In this document: positions 25,080 through 34,726 of the stretch, piece by piece
Layout: each line of letters starts with the position of its first letter
Numbering within the stretch: the first letter of the stretch is position 1
NCBI RefSeq assembly: GCF_007997215.1
Contig: NZ_VORW01000001.1
Coordinates: 310,001-374,000, forward strand
Direction of reading: 5' to 3'
From: Algoriphagus aquimarinus
Lineage (GTDB): Bacteria > Bacteroidota > Bacteroidia > Cytophagales > Cyclobacteriaceae
Length of the DNA stretch: 64,000 bases
Translations under genes and position numbers: made by a program
The notes under the pieces: generated by a model
Database searches by the model: none
What the model was told of the DNA's origin: nothing
Seen by the model: only the letters and a program-made list of their open reading frames with translations

Positions 25080-26528
25080 ATGATTAAAACGCTTGCCCAA
25101 TTCATTTTCGTATGTGGCCTCTTCCTAATTTCAGGATGGGCTATAGCTCAGGATGTTCAAATTGAGCTTGGACCTGCTGAGATCGGGTTGAATGAAACTT
25201 TCACAATCAAAGTAACACTCAGCAACGAGAAGATCAAATCCTACGACCAGTTTCCAGAGATTCCAAGTTTCCAAAAACAAGGAATCTCTCAATCTTCTTC
25301 GATGAACCTCATTAATGGACAGATGAGTAGTTCCAATAGTATTATTCAATACTACAAGCCTAGCAGAAAAGGAGATTTTACTTTGCCTTCTTTTGAGCTT
25401 AATATCAATGGACAAGCTTATTCTTCTGTTGGAAAAAAAATCACTGTAGGAGATGCTGCAAGTGCAAACAGCGGGAGTAATAATCTTTCTGATCCCTTTG
25501 CAGATTTCTTTGGACGTTCGGCTGTTGAAGACCCCGAGTATGTAGAAATGGATGACGATGCCTTTTTCTCCATTTCAGTAGACAAAGAGGAGATATATCA
25601 AGGCGAAGGATTTAATCTGAGCTTGGCATTTTATATGTCTGAGTCCAATCAAGCTCAGTTCAATTTTTACGAGCCCGGCAGACAGCTAGATGATATTCTA
25701 AAGAAAATAAAGCCCACAAATGCCTGGGAAGAAAACTTCAACATCAGCAATATTGATCCGGAACAAGTTACGATCAATGGCAAAAGGTGGACAAAATATA
25801 AGGTGTATGAAGCTACATTTTTCCCTTTTTCCGAAGGAGAAATAGCAATCCCAAGAATCCCATGGGAAATGATTAAATACAAAATTGCCAAAAACCCAAC
25901 TTTCTTCGGGGCAAATAGACAGGAGGACTTTAAAACGTTCTATTCTAATGCAAAAACGATTAAAGTTAAGCCACTACCTCCACATCCATTGAAAAATGAA
26001 GTCAGTGTGGGACAGTTTCAAATCAGAGAAAACATCAAAAGTATAGACGTAGAGACTGGTCAGGGCTTTGACTACAACTTCGGTATCAGTGGAGTAGGAA
26101 ATATCAATGCAGTATCAGCTCCTAAAAGACTTCCTATCGCCAATTTAAATACCTATGACCCAAACGTTCGTCAGCAGATTAATCGAGGATATGGTAGGGT
26201 CTCCGGAATCAAGGAATTCAATTATTACATTACAATCAACGAGGCTGGAGAAGTAGATCTTGGGAAGAATTTTGAATGGGTATATTTTGATCCAGAGCGT
26301 GCAGTCTATGATACGCTGCGACCTCAGGCAAAAATTACAGTCGTTGGAGAGAGTAAAGTCAATCAAGCAATCTCCAGTCAGCGACTAGGTGGGCTGTATG
26401 ATCGAATTTCCACCGAAGACAACAGGTTTTTAAACGAGAAATATAAATACTATTTTACAGTCTCAATCAACGTGTTGTTGCTCCTAGCAGTGGCATTACT
26501 GGCTGTATTGATAATTAGAAAGAGATAA
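25080..26528 (+). CDS. batD: BatD-family protein (oxygen-tolerance protein)
   Basis: 482 residues. A signal peptide (to WAIAQ, about residue 23) is followed by Ig-like beta-domains. Typical BatD sequence includes [40 protein letters not shown] and [20 protein letters not shown]-type motifs; one membrane helix lies near the end (about 457-478, [14 protein letters not shown]). BatD acts with MoxR-type ATPases and VWA proteins in the Bat system, but no other bat gene is here. Upstream TATTTTCG resembles a -7 box. The stop overlaps the aroC start. Confidence 0.85.
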   Translation: MIKTLAQFIFVCGLFLISGWAIAQDVQIELGPAEIGLNETFTIKVTLSNEKIKSYDQFPEIPSFQKQGISQSSSMNLINGQMSSSNSIIQYYKPSRKGDFTLPSFELNINGQAYSSVGKKITVGDAASANSGSNNLSDPFADFFGRSAVEDPEYVEMDDDAFFSISVDKEEIYQGEGFNLSLAFYMSESNQAQFNFYEPGRQLDDILKKIKPTNAWEENFNISNIDPEQVTINGKRWTKYKVYEATFFPFSEGEIAIPRIPWEMIKYKIAKNPTFFGANRQEDFKTFYSNAKTIKVKPLPPHPLKNEVSVGQFQIRENIKSIDVETGQGFDYNFGISGVGNINAVSAPKRLPIANLNTYDPNVRQQINRGYGRVSGIKEFNYYITINEAGEVDLGKNFEWVYFDPERAVYDTLRPQAKITVVGESKVNQAISSQRLGGLYDRISTEDNRFLNEKYKYYFTVSINVLLLLAVALLAVLIIRKR

Positions 26529-27613
26529 TGGGCAATTCATTTGGAAAGCTATTCAAGATCACCACGTTTGGTGAATCGCATGGACTAGCTTTAGGGGTAA
26601 TCATCGAAGGATGCCCAGCAGGACTGAAAATAGACGAGGCTAAACTTATCGCAGAGATGCAGCGAAGGAAGCCAGGTCAGTCCAAAATTACCACACAGCG
26701 TAAGGAGGAGGATGAATTTGAGATCAAATCCGGAGTTTTTGAAGGAGTGACCACAGGTACTCCTATCGGAATTGTGATCAATAATTCTGATCAAAAAAGT
26801 AAAGATTACTCTCACATCTCAGATAAATTTCGTCCTTCCCATGCAGATTTCACCTACTTCGAAAAGTATGGCTTGAGAGATTATCGTGGAGGCGGAAGAA
26901 GCTCTGCAAGAGAAACAGCCGCTCGTGTAGTAGCTGGAGCTATCGCCAAACAACTTTTGGAAACAAAGGGGATTAGCATCCAAGCTTACGTTTCTCAGGT
27001 AGGTGATTTGAAATTGGAGAAATATCATACTGAATTAGATCTGACTAAGGCAGAAGAAAACATCGTGAGATGTCCTGACCCAGTAATAGCTGAAGAGATG
27101 ATCGAATTAATCGATTCGGTGAGGAAAGATCGGGATACAATCGGAGGTGTGGTTAGCTGCGTGATCAAAAACACTCCAGTAGGAATCGGCGAACCAGTAT
27201 TCGATAGATTGCACGCGGAGCTTGGTAAGGCTATGCTAAGCATCAATGCTGTAAAAGGTTTTGAATACGGAAGTGGCTTCGAAGGTGTGAAAATGCGCGG
27301 ATCAGCCCATAACGACACATTTGTTCGAGACGGAGATAAAGTGCGCACTTTGACCAATCATTCTGGTGGAATTCAAGGTGGCATATCCAACGGAGAAGAT
27401 ATTTATTTCAATGTGGCTTTCAAACCAGTAGCTACCATCATGACAGATCAAGAATCAGTGAATGAGGCTGGTGAAACTGTGGTAGTTTCAGGAAAAGGAC
27501 GTCACGATCCTTGCGTGGTGCCTAGAGCTGTACCGATTGTGGAAGCAATGGCGGCTTTGGTCATAGCTGATTATATTTTATTGTCAAAAAGCAATAAACT
27601 GCAAGACTTCTAA
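26528..27613 (+). CDS. aroC: Chorismate synthase
   Basis: 361 residues. Family signatures: [20 protein letters not shown] at the N terminus, [17 protein letters not shown] near 117-134 and [17 protein letters not shown] near the C terminus. It converts EPSP to chorismate using reduced FMN. Its ATG overlaps the batD stop (TAATG), so the two are translated from one message although functionally unrelated. Confidence 0.97.
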   Translation: MGNSFGKLFKITTFGESHGLALGVIIEGCPAGLKIDEAKLIAEMQRRKPGQSKITTQRKEEDEFEIKSGVFEGVTTGTPIGIVINNSDQKSKDYSHISDKFRPSHADFTYFEKYGLRDYRGGGRSSARETAARVVAGAIAKQLLETKGISIQAYVSQVGDLKLEKYHTELDLTKAEENIVRCPDPVIAEEMIELIDSVRKDRDTIGGVVSCVIKNTPVGIGEPVFDRLHAELGKAMLSINAVKGFEYGSGFEGVKMRGSAHNDTFVRDGDKVRTLTNHSGGIQGGISNGEDIYFNVAFKPVATIMTDQESVNEAGETVVVSGKGRHDPCVVPRAVPIVEAMAALVIADYILLSKSNKLQDF

Positions 27614-27620
27614 CCCAAAT

Positions 27621-28952
27621 ATGATGTTTAAAAAGATACCCTTACATACCCAAATTATCATCGGACTTGTTCTGGGGTTGATTTTTGGCTTAGTGGTCAT
27701 CAAAACGACCATACCGAATTCCTTTACGATTGATTACATCAAGCCGATAGGGACAATTTTTATAAACTCTCTCAAAATGATAGCTGTGCCTTTAGTCTTG
27801 GCATCCTTGATTGTTGGAGTTTCTAATCTTGGGGATGTTTCCAAATTGAGTCGCATTGGAGGAAAAACAATAGGAACCTATTTGATCACAACTGTGATCG
27901 CTGTGACAATTGGGCTAGTCCTTGTGAATGTTTTCCAGCCAGGCAAAAGCTTGCCTCCAGAAACGAGGGAGAGTTTGATGAGCTTATACGAAGGGGATGC
28001 AGGATCACGGGTAGGTCAGGCTGCTGAATTACAGAAGCAAAGTCCTTTACAGCCTTTGGTCGATATAGTTCCGGATAACGTTTTCCAAGCCACCACTAAT
28101 AATGCAGCGATGCTACAGGTAGTTTTCTTCGCTATTCTTGTAGGAATTGCTCTATTGCAAGTACAAAAAAGTAAGGCAGACCCCGTGATTGCGTTTTTCG
28201 ATGGAATGAACGAAGTAATTATCCAGATAGTAAATTATATCATGATGATCGCTCCATATGGAGTATTTGCCTTGATGGCCTCCTTGATTGTGGAGATTGC
28301 AGGAGACAATCCCGATTCCGCAGTTCAGCTATTGATGGCTTTATTGAAATATAGTTTGGTCGTTCTCGGCGGTCTATTAATTATGATATTGGTCGTTTAT
28401 CCATTGATTTTGATGGCTTTCACCAAGGTGAAATACAAGGACTTTTTCAAGGCAATCAGACCAGCTCAATTACTGGCTTTCTCTACTAGTTCAAGCTCTG
28501 CAACTCTTCCAGTGACAATGAAGCAAGTAGAAGAAGAATTAGGTGTCTCCGAAGAGATTTCCAGCTTTGTGCTTCCATTGGGAGCAACAGTCAATATGGA
28601 TGGAACTAGCCTTTACCAAGGTGTAGCTGCGGTATTTATCGCGCAGGCTTTAGGGATGGAATTGAGTTTAACGCAGCAGCTGATGATAGTCTTGACAGCT
28701 ACATTAGCTTCTATCGGTTCAGCCGGAGTACCTGGAGCCGGACTGATTATGTTGATTATCGTATTGGAATCTATTGGTGTTCCTGCTGCCGGTATAGCAT
28801 TGATTATCGCTCCGGACAGAATATTGGATATGTTCCGAACAGTGGTGAACGTGACTGGTGATGCTACTGTGTGTACTATTGTAGCAAGTACAGAAGGTGA
28901 ATTGCCAGATGGTTTGATAAGAAAGTCAAATCCATTGACGCCGAATGAATAG
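27621..28952 (+). CDS. Dicarboxylate/amino-acid:cation symporter (GltP/DctA family)
   Basis: 443 residues. DAACS-family features are FSTSSSSATLPVTMKQVEEE (the serine-rich hairpin), PLGATVNMDGTSLYQG, GSAGVPGAGLIML and the ending PDRILDMFRTVVNVTGDATV. It moves glutamate/aspartate or C4-dicarboxylates with Na+ or H+ through the inner membrane. It starts 7 nt after aroC, so it sits in the batD-aroC transcript. A very strong terminator follows. Confidence 0.93.
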   Translation: MMFKKIPLHTQIIIGLVLGLIFGLVVIKTTIPNSFTIDYIKPIGTIFINSLKMIAVPLVLASLIVGVSNLGDVSKLSRIGGKTIGTYLITTVIAVTIGLVLVNVFQPGKSLPPETRESLMSLYEGDAGSRVGQAAELQKQSPLQPLVDIVPDNVFQATTNNAAMLQVVFFAILVGIALLQVQKSKADPVIAFFDGMNEVIIQIVNYIMMIAPYGVFALMASLIVEIAGDNPDSAVQLLMALLKYSLVVLGGLLIMILVVYPLILMAFTKVKYKDFFKAIRPAQLLAFSTSSSSATLPVTMKQVEEELGVSEEISSFVLPLGATVNMDGTSLYQGVAAVFIAQALGMELSLTQQLMIVLTATLASIGSAGVPGAGLIMLIIVLESIGVPAAGIALIIAPDRILDMFRTVVNVTGDATVCTIVASTEGELPDGLIRKSNPLTPNE

Positions 28953-28966
28953 AAAACGTTAAGTAC

Positions 28967-29006
28967 AAAAAAGGCTCCGTCATTAAATTGTGACGGAGCC
29001 TTTTTT
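28967..29006. terminator. Perfect 16-bp bidirectional terminator, copy 1
   Basis: AAAAAAGGCTCCGTCA pairs with TGACGGAGCCTTTTTT around an 8-nt loop. The same hairpin recurs at 29682-29719, on the other side of the toxin-antitoxin genes. Confidence 0.95.
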
Positions 29007-29135
29007 GGTTATTGCCACATTCGCTTATATCCTAATTGGCTAACCCATTAAACATAGTGAACGTCTGCATCTACTATTCGTTGAATGTGAAGATGACATT
29101 GTCCATTACATCAAATTATTATTTAACTTAATACC

Positions 29136-29336
29136 ATGGAAACCATTGTAATAGAAGTGGAAAATAGCAAGCAATCCAAGGAAATCAAGTCAGCATTAAA
29201 TGTGAAATTTATTACTTCCGAAGGAGTCGAGAAATGTAAAGAAATCGCAGAAAGTGTGGCTCAGGGTTATAAAGAAATGCTTGACATAAAATCAGGCAAA
29301 TTGAAAGCAAAAGATGCTAGGGATTTAATTGGCTAA
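29136..29336 (+). CDS. Probable antitoxin of a type II toxin-antitoxin pair
   Basis: 66 residues, acidic and basic helical (METIVIEVENSKQSKEIKSA, then FITSEGVEKCKEIAES). It resembles the small antitoxins that precede RelE/ParE toxins in Bacteroidota (DUF2683-like). It begins 130 nt after terminator copy 1 and its stop is 2 nt before the toxin start. The pair is visibly more AT-rich than its neighbours. Confidence 0.7.
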   Translation: METIVIEVENSKQSKEIKSALNVKFITSEGVEKCKEIAESVAQGYKEMLDIKSGKLKAKDARDLIG

Positions 29337-29338
29337 TT

Positions 29339-29665
29339 GTGACCTATAAAGTTAAATCTGTTCCTGAATTTGAGAAAGAGCTTAAAAAGCTATTTAAGAA
29401 GTATCATTCTCTTAGATCAGAATATATTAAACTCATAGAAAAACTTGAAATTAACCCTAGGCAAGGAACTCCACTTTTTAAGAACTGCTATAAAATCAGA
29501 TTGTCAATTGCTTCAAAAGGGAAAGGTAAGTCAGGCGACGCTAGAGTAATAACTAATTTTGCTATTTCTGAAGACACGGTTTATTTACTTTCCATCTATG
29601 ATAAATCTAACCAGGAGAACATAACAGATTCATACATAAAATCTTTACTTAAAGATCTTGATTAA
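29339..29665 (+). CDS. RelE/ParE-family toxin
   Basis: 108 residues with a GTG start 2 nt after the antitoxin stop. The RelE/ParE pattern is visible: FEKELKKLFKKYHSLRSEY, then LEINPRQGTPLFKNCYKIRL, GKGKSGDARVITNF and the last strand VYLLSIYDKS. Such proteins cleave mRNA on the ribosome (RelE) or poison gyrase (ParE); which applies is unknown. Flanking duplicated terminators suggest a late arrival. Confidence 0.8.
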   Translation: MTYKVKSVPEFEKELKKLFKKYHSLRSEYIKLIEKLEINPRQGTPLFKNCYKIRLSIASKGKGKSGDARVITNFAISEDTVYLLSIYDKSNQENITDSYIKSLLKDLD

Positions 29666-29681
29666 TGAAATTTTAGATCAC

Positions 29682-29719
29682 AAAAAAGGCTCCGTCATAA
29701 ATGTGACGGAGCCTTTTTT
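29682..29719. terminator. Perfect 16-bp bidirectional terminator, copy 2
   Basis: The arms are identical to those at 28967-29006, with a shorter 6-nt loop; flanking bases CA before and GGTT after also match. It serves the toxin gene and convergent fumC. Confidence 0.95.
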
Positions 29720-29740
29720 GGTTTAAATGAAATGTGACTT

Positions 29741-31141
29741 TTACTTCAAACCTCCAGTCATTTCTTCAGGTTTTACCCATTCAGTGAATTGTTCGGAAGT
29801 AAGCAAGTTAAGTGCGATAGCCGCTTCTCTTAGGCTAGTACCTTCTTTGTGCGCTTTCTTGGCAATTGCAGCAGCATTTTCATAACCTATATGTGGATTC
29901 AGAGCTGTCACCAGCATCAATGAATTCTCCAAATGTCTCTGGATCATCGCTGTATTAGGTTCAATTCCTACTGCGCAATGGTCGTTGAATGACACACATG
30001 CATCACCGATCAAGCGAGCTGAACTAAGGAAGTTAGAAGCTATCAATGGTTTAAATACGTTCAATTCAAAATGACCATTTGATCCACCAATTGAGATAGC
30101 AACATCATTTCCCATCACCTGAGCAGCGACCATAGTCAAAGCCTCCACTTGGGTTGGATTGACTTTACCTGGCATAATAGAAGATCCTGGCTCATTTTCA
30201 GGGATCAAAATCTCACCGATTCCAGATCTTGGCCCTGAGGAAAGCATTCGCACATCATTGGCGATTTTCATCAGGGAAACGGCCAATTGCTTCAATGCTC
30301 CATGAGTTTCTACCATGGCATCGTGAGCCGCCAATGCTTCAAACTTATTTTCTGCAGTCACAAATGGCTGCCCTGAAAGTTCAGCAATCTTCTTTGCCAC
30401 CAGCTCAGAGTATCCTTTTGGAGTATTCAGGCCTGTTCCTACTGCCGTCCCTCCCAGAGCTAATTCTGAAAGATGTGATAAGGTGTTTTTCAAGGCTTTT
30501 AAGCCGTGATTAAGCTGGGCTACATACCCACTAAACTCTTGGCCCAGCGTAAGCGGAGTAGCATCCATAAAGTGAGTACGCCCAATTTTCACCACATCCT
30601 TGAAAGCTTCCACTTTCTCGGCTAGCGTATCTCTGAGCTTCTCCACACCTGGAATAGTAGTCTCCATCACCATCTTGTATGCAGCGATATGCATCGCCGT
30701 AGGATAAGTGTCATTTGAAGACTGAGACTTATTTACATCATCATTTGGGTGGATTTTCTTTTTGGCATCCTCCAAAGAACCACCAAGAAGAACATGTGCA
30801 CGGTAAGCAATTACCTCATTAGAATTCATGTTAGACTGCGTGCCGGAACCTGTCTGCCAAATCACAAGAGGAAATTGATCGTCGTGCTGACCGTCCAAAA
30901 TCTCATCACATACTTTGCCGATTATATCAGCTTTGTCCTGATCCAAAACACCCAGTTCAGCATTTGTCTGAGCAGCCGCTTTTTTCAAAATTGCAAAAGC
31001 TCTTGTGATTTCAATGGGCATGCGATTTTTCTCACCCCCGATTTTAAAGTTATTAATTGACCTTTGGGTCTGTGCGCCCCAGTATTTGTCAGCAGGCACC
31101 TCTACAGGTCCCATGGTGTCTTTTTCTATGCGGATGCTCAT
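29741..31141 (-). CDS. fumC: Class II fumarate hydratase
   Basis: 466 residues. Signature [46 protein letters not shown] and [20 protein letters not shown] are present. It catalyses fumarate to malate in the TCA cycle as an oxygen-stable homotetramer. It is convergent with the toxin gene and probably monocistronic. Confidence 0.96.
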   Translation of the reverse strand: MSIRIEKDTMGPVEVPADKYWGAQTQRSINNFKIGGEKNRMPIEITRAFAILKKAAAQTNAELGVLDQDKADIIGKVCDEILDGQHDDQFPLVIWQTGSGTQSNMNSNEVIAYRAHVLLGGSLEDAKKKIHPNDDVNKSQSSNDTYPTAMHIAAYKMVMETTIPGVEKLRDTLAEKVEAFKDVVKIGRTHFMDATPLTLGQEFSGYVAQLNHGLKALKNTLSHLSELALGGTAVGTGLNTPKGYSELVAKKIAELSGQPFVTAENKFEALAAHDAMVETHGALKQLAVSLMKIANDVRMLSSGPRSGIGEILIPENEPGSSIMPGKVNPTQVEALTMVAAQVMGNDVAISIGGSNGHFELNVFKPLIASNFLSSARLIGDACVSFNDHCAVGIEPNTAMIQRHLENSLMLVTALNPHIGYENAAAIAKKAHKEGTSLREAAIALNLLTSEQFTEWVKPEEMTGGLK

Positions 31142-31216
31142 ATGATATGTTTTATTGAATCTTTTTTACAGCGCTAAATTACGCCCAAAAGCCATTTTTC
31201 CCTAAAAATAGAAGGG

Positions 31217-31702
31217 TTAATCCTTCATTTGGAAATTGATCAACTGGTGAAAAACTTTACGTGTAGCTTTCACCTGCCTATTGAAGAAATACATGGCTAC
31301 TACATAATTGGCTATACCTAATAAAAAACAGATAATGGCATAGCTGAAATTGGGAAGCAGAAATGAATAGAATGCCGTAAAAGCGAGCAAAATGATAGAC
31401 CAAAACGCTATAAAAAAAAGTGCGCCAGGAAATAATCGGTAATTGATAAATAGGATACATCCTCGCGGAGTTGCTTCAATTTTCCCCAAAATCAAGGGGA
31501 GAAATGTATCTCCTTTGTCCACAACTTTTGAGATCCTGAACCCTTTTTGCCCAACTAAACCATTGAAAACTATATCTCCTCTGACTTGGGTTCTTTGATC
31601 TAAGAAATTAACCTCTCGTGTCACACGATTCAAGTGACTTAGCACTTCTTCTTTGGAAAGAGCGCTAACTAAGGTTTCGCTATCGTAGGGCAAAAGGTTC
31701 AA
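31217..31702 (-). CDS. Two-helix membrane protein of unknown function
   Basis: 161 residues. A soluble N-terminal half (about 1-85, SALSKEEVLSHLNRVTREV) is followed by two membrane helices (about 92-112 and 118-138) and a basic tail. It lies 6 nt after ridA on the same strand and probably shares its transcript. No family with a known function recognised. Confidence 0.65.
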   Translation of the reverse strand: MNLLPYDSETLVSALSKEEVLSHLNRVTREVNFLDQRTQVRGDIVFNGLVGQKGFRISKVVDKGDTFLPLILGKIEATPRGCILFINYRLFPGALFFIAFWSIILLAFTAFYSFLLPNFSYAIICFLLGIANYVVAMYFFNRQVKATRKVFHQLINFQMKD

Positions 31703-31708
31703 AATTGA

Positions 31709-32086
31709 TTATTTAACGGCGATGCAGGAGATTTCTACATTTACATTTTTAGGAAGCTTACTTACTTCTACTGTTTCTCTAGCGGGAGGGTTCGATTTGA
31801 AGTACTGACCATACGCCTCATTGATCGTAGCAAATTCATCCATGCTTTTGATGAAAATACTGCATTTGACGATATCGCTGAACGTGAAATCAGCTGCTCT
31901 AAGAACGGCCTCCAGGTTTTTCATGACCGCATGAGTTTCCTCGGTGATATTCTCATTGATCAGTTCGCCAGTCTCAGCGTCTAGTGCAATTTGACCCGAA
32001 ACATAAAGAGTATTTCCTGCCAAAACAGCCTGAGAATATGGCCCAATTGGTGCTGGAGATTCTTTTGTGAAAATGATTGTGTTCAT
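31709..32086 (-). CDS. ridA: RidA-family reactive-intermediate deaminase
   Basis: 125 residues, the full YjgF/YER057c/UK114 length. Motifs: APIGPYSQAVLAGNTLYVSGQI and the C-terminal PARETVEVSKLPKNVNVEI with the active-site arginine and the terminal EISCIAVK. It hydrolyses reactive enamines/imines from PLP enzymes. It lies 44 nt downstream of mazG. Confidence 0.95.
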   Translation of the reverse strand: MNTIIFTKESPAPIGPYSQAVLAGNTLYVSGQIALDAETGELINENITEETHAVMKNLEAVLRAADFTFSDIVKCSIFIKSMDEFATINEAYGQYFKSNPPARETVEVSKLPKNVNVEISCIAVK

Positions 32087-32130
32087 TTGATTCTTGTTTA
32101 TGCTTTTTACTACTAATATCTTATAAGTTT

Positions 32131-32931
32131 TTACTTCTTCTTCGCTTCATTCCAATACACATCCATTTCAGCCAAGGTCATATCGCTCAGGTTTTTTCCA
32201 GAGGTCTTCGCTGCTTCCTCCAAATACTGAAAACGTTTGATGAATTTCTTATTTGTTCGCTCCAAAGCTTCCTCAGGATTGATATCTATAAAACGAGCGT
32301 AATTAATTAGAGAAAATAGCAAGTCACCGAATTCTCCACTGGCTTTTTCTTGGTCGATTTCTTTATCTTCCGCTACATTAAATTCATCCTTGAATTCCTG
32401 CATTTCTTCCTCTACTTTCTCCCAAACTTGATGCTTTTCTTCCCAGTCAAACCCTACTCCACGAGCCTTTTCCTGGATACGCATTGCTTTGATCAGTGCT
32501 GGAAGTGATTTTGGGACGCCGCCAAGCACAGATTTATTTCCTTTCTCAGTCAGTTTTATTTTCTCCCAATTCTGCTTCACTGCTTCTTCATCCTCAGCGA
32601 GCGTGTCTCCATAAATATGAGGATGGCGACGGATTAGCTTTTCGCAGAGCGAATCGATCATCGTTTTCATATCAAAGTTGCCTTCTTCTGATCCGATTCG
32701 TGCGTAAAAAACAATATGTAGAAGTATATCGCCTAGTTCCTTTTTGATTTCGTCTGCATCACCTTCAAGAATTGCGTCAGAAAGCTCAAATGTTTCCTCA
32801 ATAGTCAAATGTCTAAGACTTTCTGTCGTTTGTTTTTTATCCCAAGGACATTGTTCCCTGAGTTCATCCATTATTGTTAACAATCTGTCAAAAGCTGCCA
32901 ATTTCTCGGCTCGGGTACTCAAATTTATCAT
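32131..32931 (-). CDS. mazG: Nucleoside triphosphate pyrophosphohydrolase MazG
   Basis: 266 residues with two MazG domains. The first carries CPWDKKQTTESLRHLTIEET and the metal-binding ELGDILLHIVFYARI; the second has GEFGDLLFSLINYAR. It removes non-canonical or excess NTPs and lowers ppGpp stress signalling in some bacteria. It is first in a mazG-ridA-31217 group and divergent from the gene at 33004. Confidence 0.95.
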   Translation of the reverse strand: MINLSTRAEKLAAFDRLLTIMDELREQCPWDKKQTTESLRHLTIEETFELSDAILEGDADEIKKELGDILLHIVFYARIGSEEGNFDMKTMIDSLCEKLIRRHPHIYGDTLAEDEEAVKQNWEKIKLTEKGNKSVLGGVPKSLPALIKAMRIQEKARGVGFDWEEKHQVWEKVEEEMQEFKDEFNVAEDKEIDQEKASGEFGDLLFSLINYARFIDINPEEALERTNKKFIKRFQYLEEAAKTSGKNLSDMTLAEMDVYWNEAKKK

Positions 32932-32979
32932 GGGGGAGGAAACTATGCTAGGATTGTGAACGTTTTCAAAGTAAAGCCT

Positions 32980-32997
32980 TAAATTTGCGCAAATTTA
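32980..32997. promoter_or_regulatory. 18-bp perfect palindrome containing two opposed -7 boxes
   Basis: TAAATTTGCGCAAATTTA holds TAAATTTG on each strand, matching TAnnTTTG both ways. It lies between divergent mazG and the gene at 33004, so the two promoters overlap face to face. Confidence 0.5.
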
Positions 32998-33003
32998 TCC
33001 GTT

Positions 33004-33234
33004 ATGACAACCGTATTTCTTACACTAGGTTTTGTTGCACTATTCTTCATTTTGATGTCGGTAAGGCTTCTATTCCTCAAAAACGGCCAATTCAAGGGCA
33101 CTTGTGCCTCACAAAGTCCCTTCTTAAATAAAGAAGGAGCCACCTGTGGGTTTTGTGGTAAGACCATGGACGGCGAAGCCGAATGTGGAAACCCTGACAA
33201 CGAAGTAGACAAAGTCCTCGCTAAATTCAAGTAA
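33004..33234 (+). CDS. Small membrane-anchored cysteine-rich protein
   Basis: 76 residues. An N-terminal membrane helix (about 4-25, VFLTLGFVALFFILMSVRLL) is followed by a polar domain with Cys35, a CGFCGK knuckle and one more Cys (AECGNP). Four cysteines of this kind could hold a metal or form disulfides. It resembles a short conserved Bacteroidota membrane family without known function. It starts 72 nt from divergent mazG and precedes glmM. Confidence 0.65.
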   Translation: MTTVFLTLGFVALFFILMSVRLLFLKNGQFKGTCASQSPFLNKEGATCGFCGKTMDGEAECGNPDNEVDKVLAKFK

Positions 33235-33291
33235 TAGTATTTCTGTCAATTGACTGGAATCATCTGTTTTTCACCTAATTATTAATTTTAA

Positions 33292-34686
33292 GTGTCACTA
33301 ATAAAATCAATCTCTGGTATCAGAGGTACCATCGGTGGTAAGGCCGGCGATGGATTAACTCCCATTGATATTGTCAAGTTTGCTTCGGCTTACGGAGCTT
33401 GGGTACTAGAGAAAACAAACAATCCTAAAGTAATTATTGGTAGAGATGCTCGTCTTTCAGGTGAAATGGTCTCTGGATTGGTATCCGCTACGCTGCAAGG
33501 CATGGGAATCCACGTGATCGACTTAGGCTTGAGTACTACTCCTACTGTAGAATTTGCTGTTCCGTTGGAAAAAGCCGGTGGAGGAATTATCCTTACAGCT
33601 AGTCACAATCCAATTCAATGGAATGCTTTGAAGCTTTTAAATGCAAAGGGTGAGTTTATCTCTGATGCTGAAGGAAAAGATATTTTAGAGAAAGCTGAGA
33701 ACGAAGATTTTTCTTTCGCGGAAGTAAAAAAACTTGGAAGATATTCTCAAATCAACGATTACATAGAGCGCCATATTCAGCATGTGTTGGATCTGGAATT
33801 GGTAGATGTTGAAGCGATTAAAGCCAGAAATTTCAAAGTAGTTGTGGATGGAGTGAATTCCACTGGTGGAATTGCAGTGCCTATGCTTCTAAGAGCCTTA
33901 GGAGTAACTGAGATTGAAGAAATGTACTGTACGCCTGATGGTCATTTTCCTCACAATCCTGAACCGCTTCCTGAAAATCTAAGAGATATTTCTCAGAAAT
34001 TAGAAAGAGGAAATTATGATTTAGGTATCGTGGTAGATCCTGATGTGGATCGTTTGGCCTTCATCAATGAAGACGGATCTACATTCGGCGAAGAATATAC
34101 CTTGGTCGCAGTCGCCGATTATGTGTTGTCAAAGACACCAGGAAATACAGTTTCAAATCTAAGTTCTACTCGTGCACTTCGTGATGTGACTGAGAAAAGA
34201 GCGGGTGTATACACCGCTTCAGCTGTGGGAGAAGTGAATGTAGTCAATCAGATGAAAGCTGTGGATGCAGTTATCGGTGGTGAAGGTAACGGTGGAATTA
34301 TCTACCCAACTTCTCATTACGGCCGTGACGCTTTGGTAGGAATAGGATTGTTTTTGACACACCTAGCCAACTTCGGCAAAAGCATTTCAAGATTGAGAGC
34401 AACTTACCCTAGTTATCATATTTCAAAAAACAAAATAGAACTCACGCCTGAGATTGACGTGGATAATATTTTGCTTGAAATCAAAAAGAAGTATAAAAAC
34501 CATCCAATCAACGATATAGACGGCGTAAAAATCGAATTTGAAAAGGAATGGGTACATTTACGTAAGTCAAATACGGAGCCAATTATACGGATCTACTCCG
34601 AGTCTGAGTCAGAAGCTACGGCTGAGCATCTTGCCAAAAAACTGATGCAAGACATCAAAGAAGTGGTAAACGCTTCGATGATTTAA
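33292..34686 (+). CDS. glmM: Phosphoglucosamine mutase
   Basis: 464 residues. A GTG start (33292) gives the family N terminus SLIKSISGIRGTIGG. The phosphoserine loop ILTASHNPIQWNALK, metal loop VVDPDVDRLAFI, sugar loop GGEGNGGIIYP and phosphate-binding RKSNTEPIIRIY are all present. It makes glucosamine 1-phosphate for peptidoglycan and surface polymer precursors. A related phosphomannomutase role cannot be excluded, but the length and start fit Bacteroidota GlmM. Confidence 0.88.
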   Translation: MSLIKSISGIRGTIGGKAGDGLTPIDIVKFASAYGAWVLEKTNNPKVIIGRDARLSGEMVSGLVSATLQGMGIHVIDLGLSTTPTVEFAVPLEKAGGGIILTASHNPIQWNALKLLNAKGEFISDAEGKDILEKAENEDFSFAEVKKLGRYSQINDYIERHIQHVLDLELVDVEAIKARNFKVVVDGVNSTGGIAVPMLLRALGVTEIEEMYCTPDGHFPHNPEPLPENLRDISQKLERGNYDLGIVVDPDVDRLAFINEDGSTFGEEYTLVAVADYVLSKTPGNTVSNLSSTRALRDVTEKRAGVYTASAVGEVNVVNQMKAVDAVIGGEGNGGIIYPTSHYGRDALVGIGLFLTHLANFGKSISRLRATYPSYHISKNKIELTPEIDVDNILLEIKKKYKNHPINDIDGVKIEFEKEWVHLRKSNTEPIIRIYSESESEATAEHLAKKLMQDIKEVVNASMI

Positions 34687-34726
34687 GCCTTTGGCTGAAA
34701 GAATAAACAACACAAAATAGAGTGCC

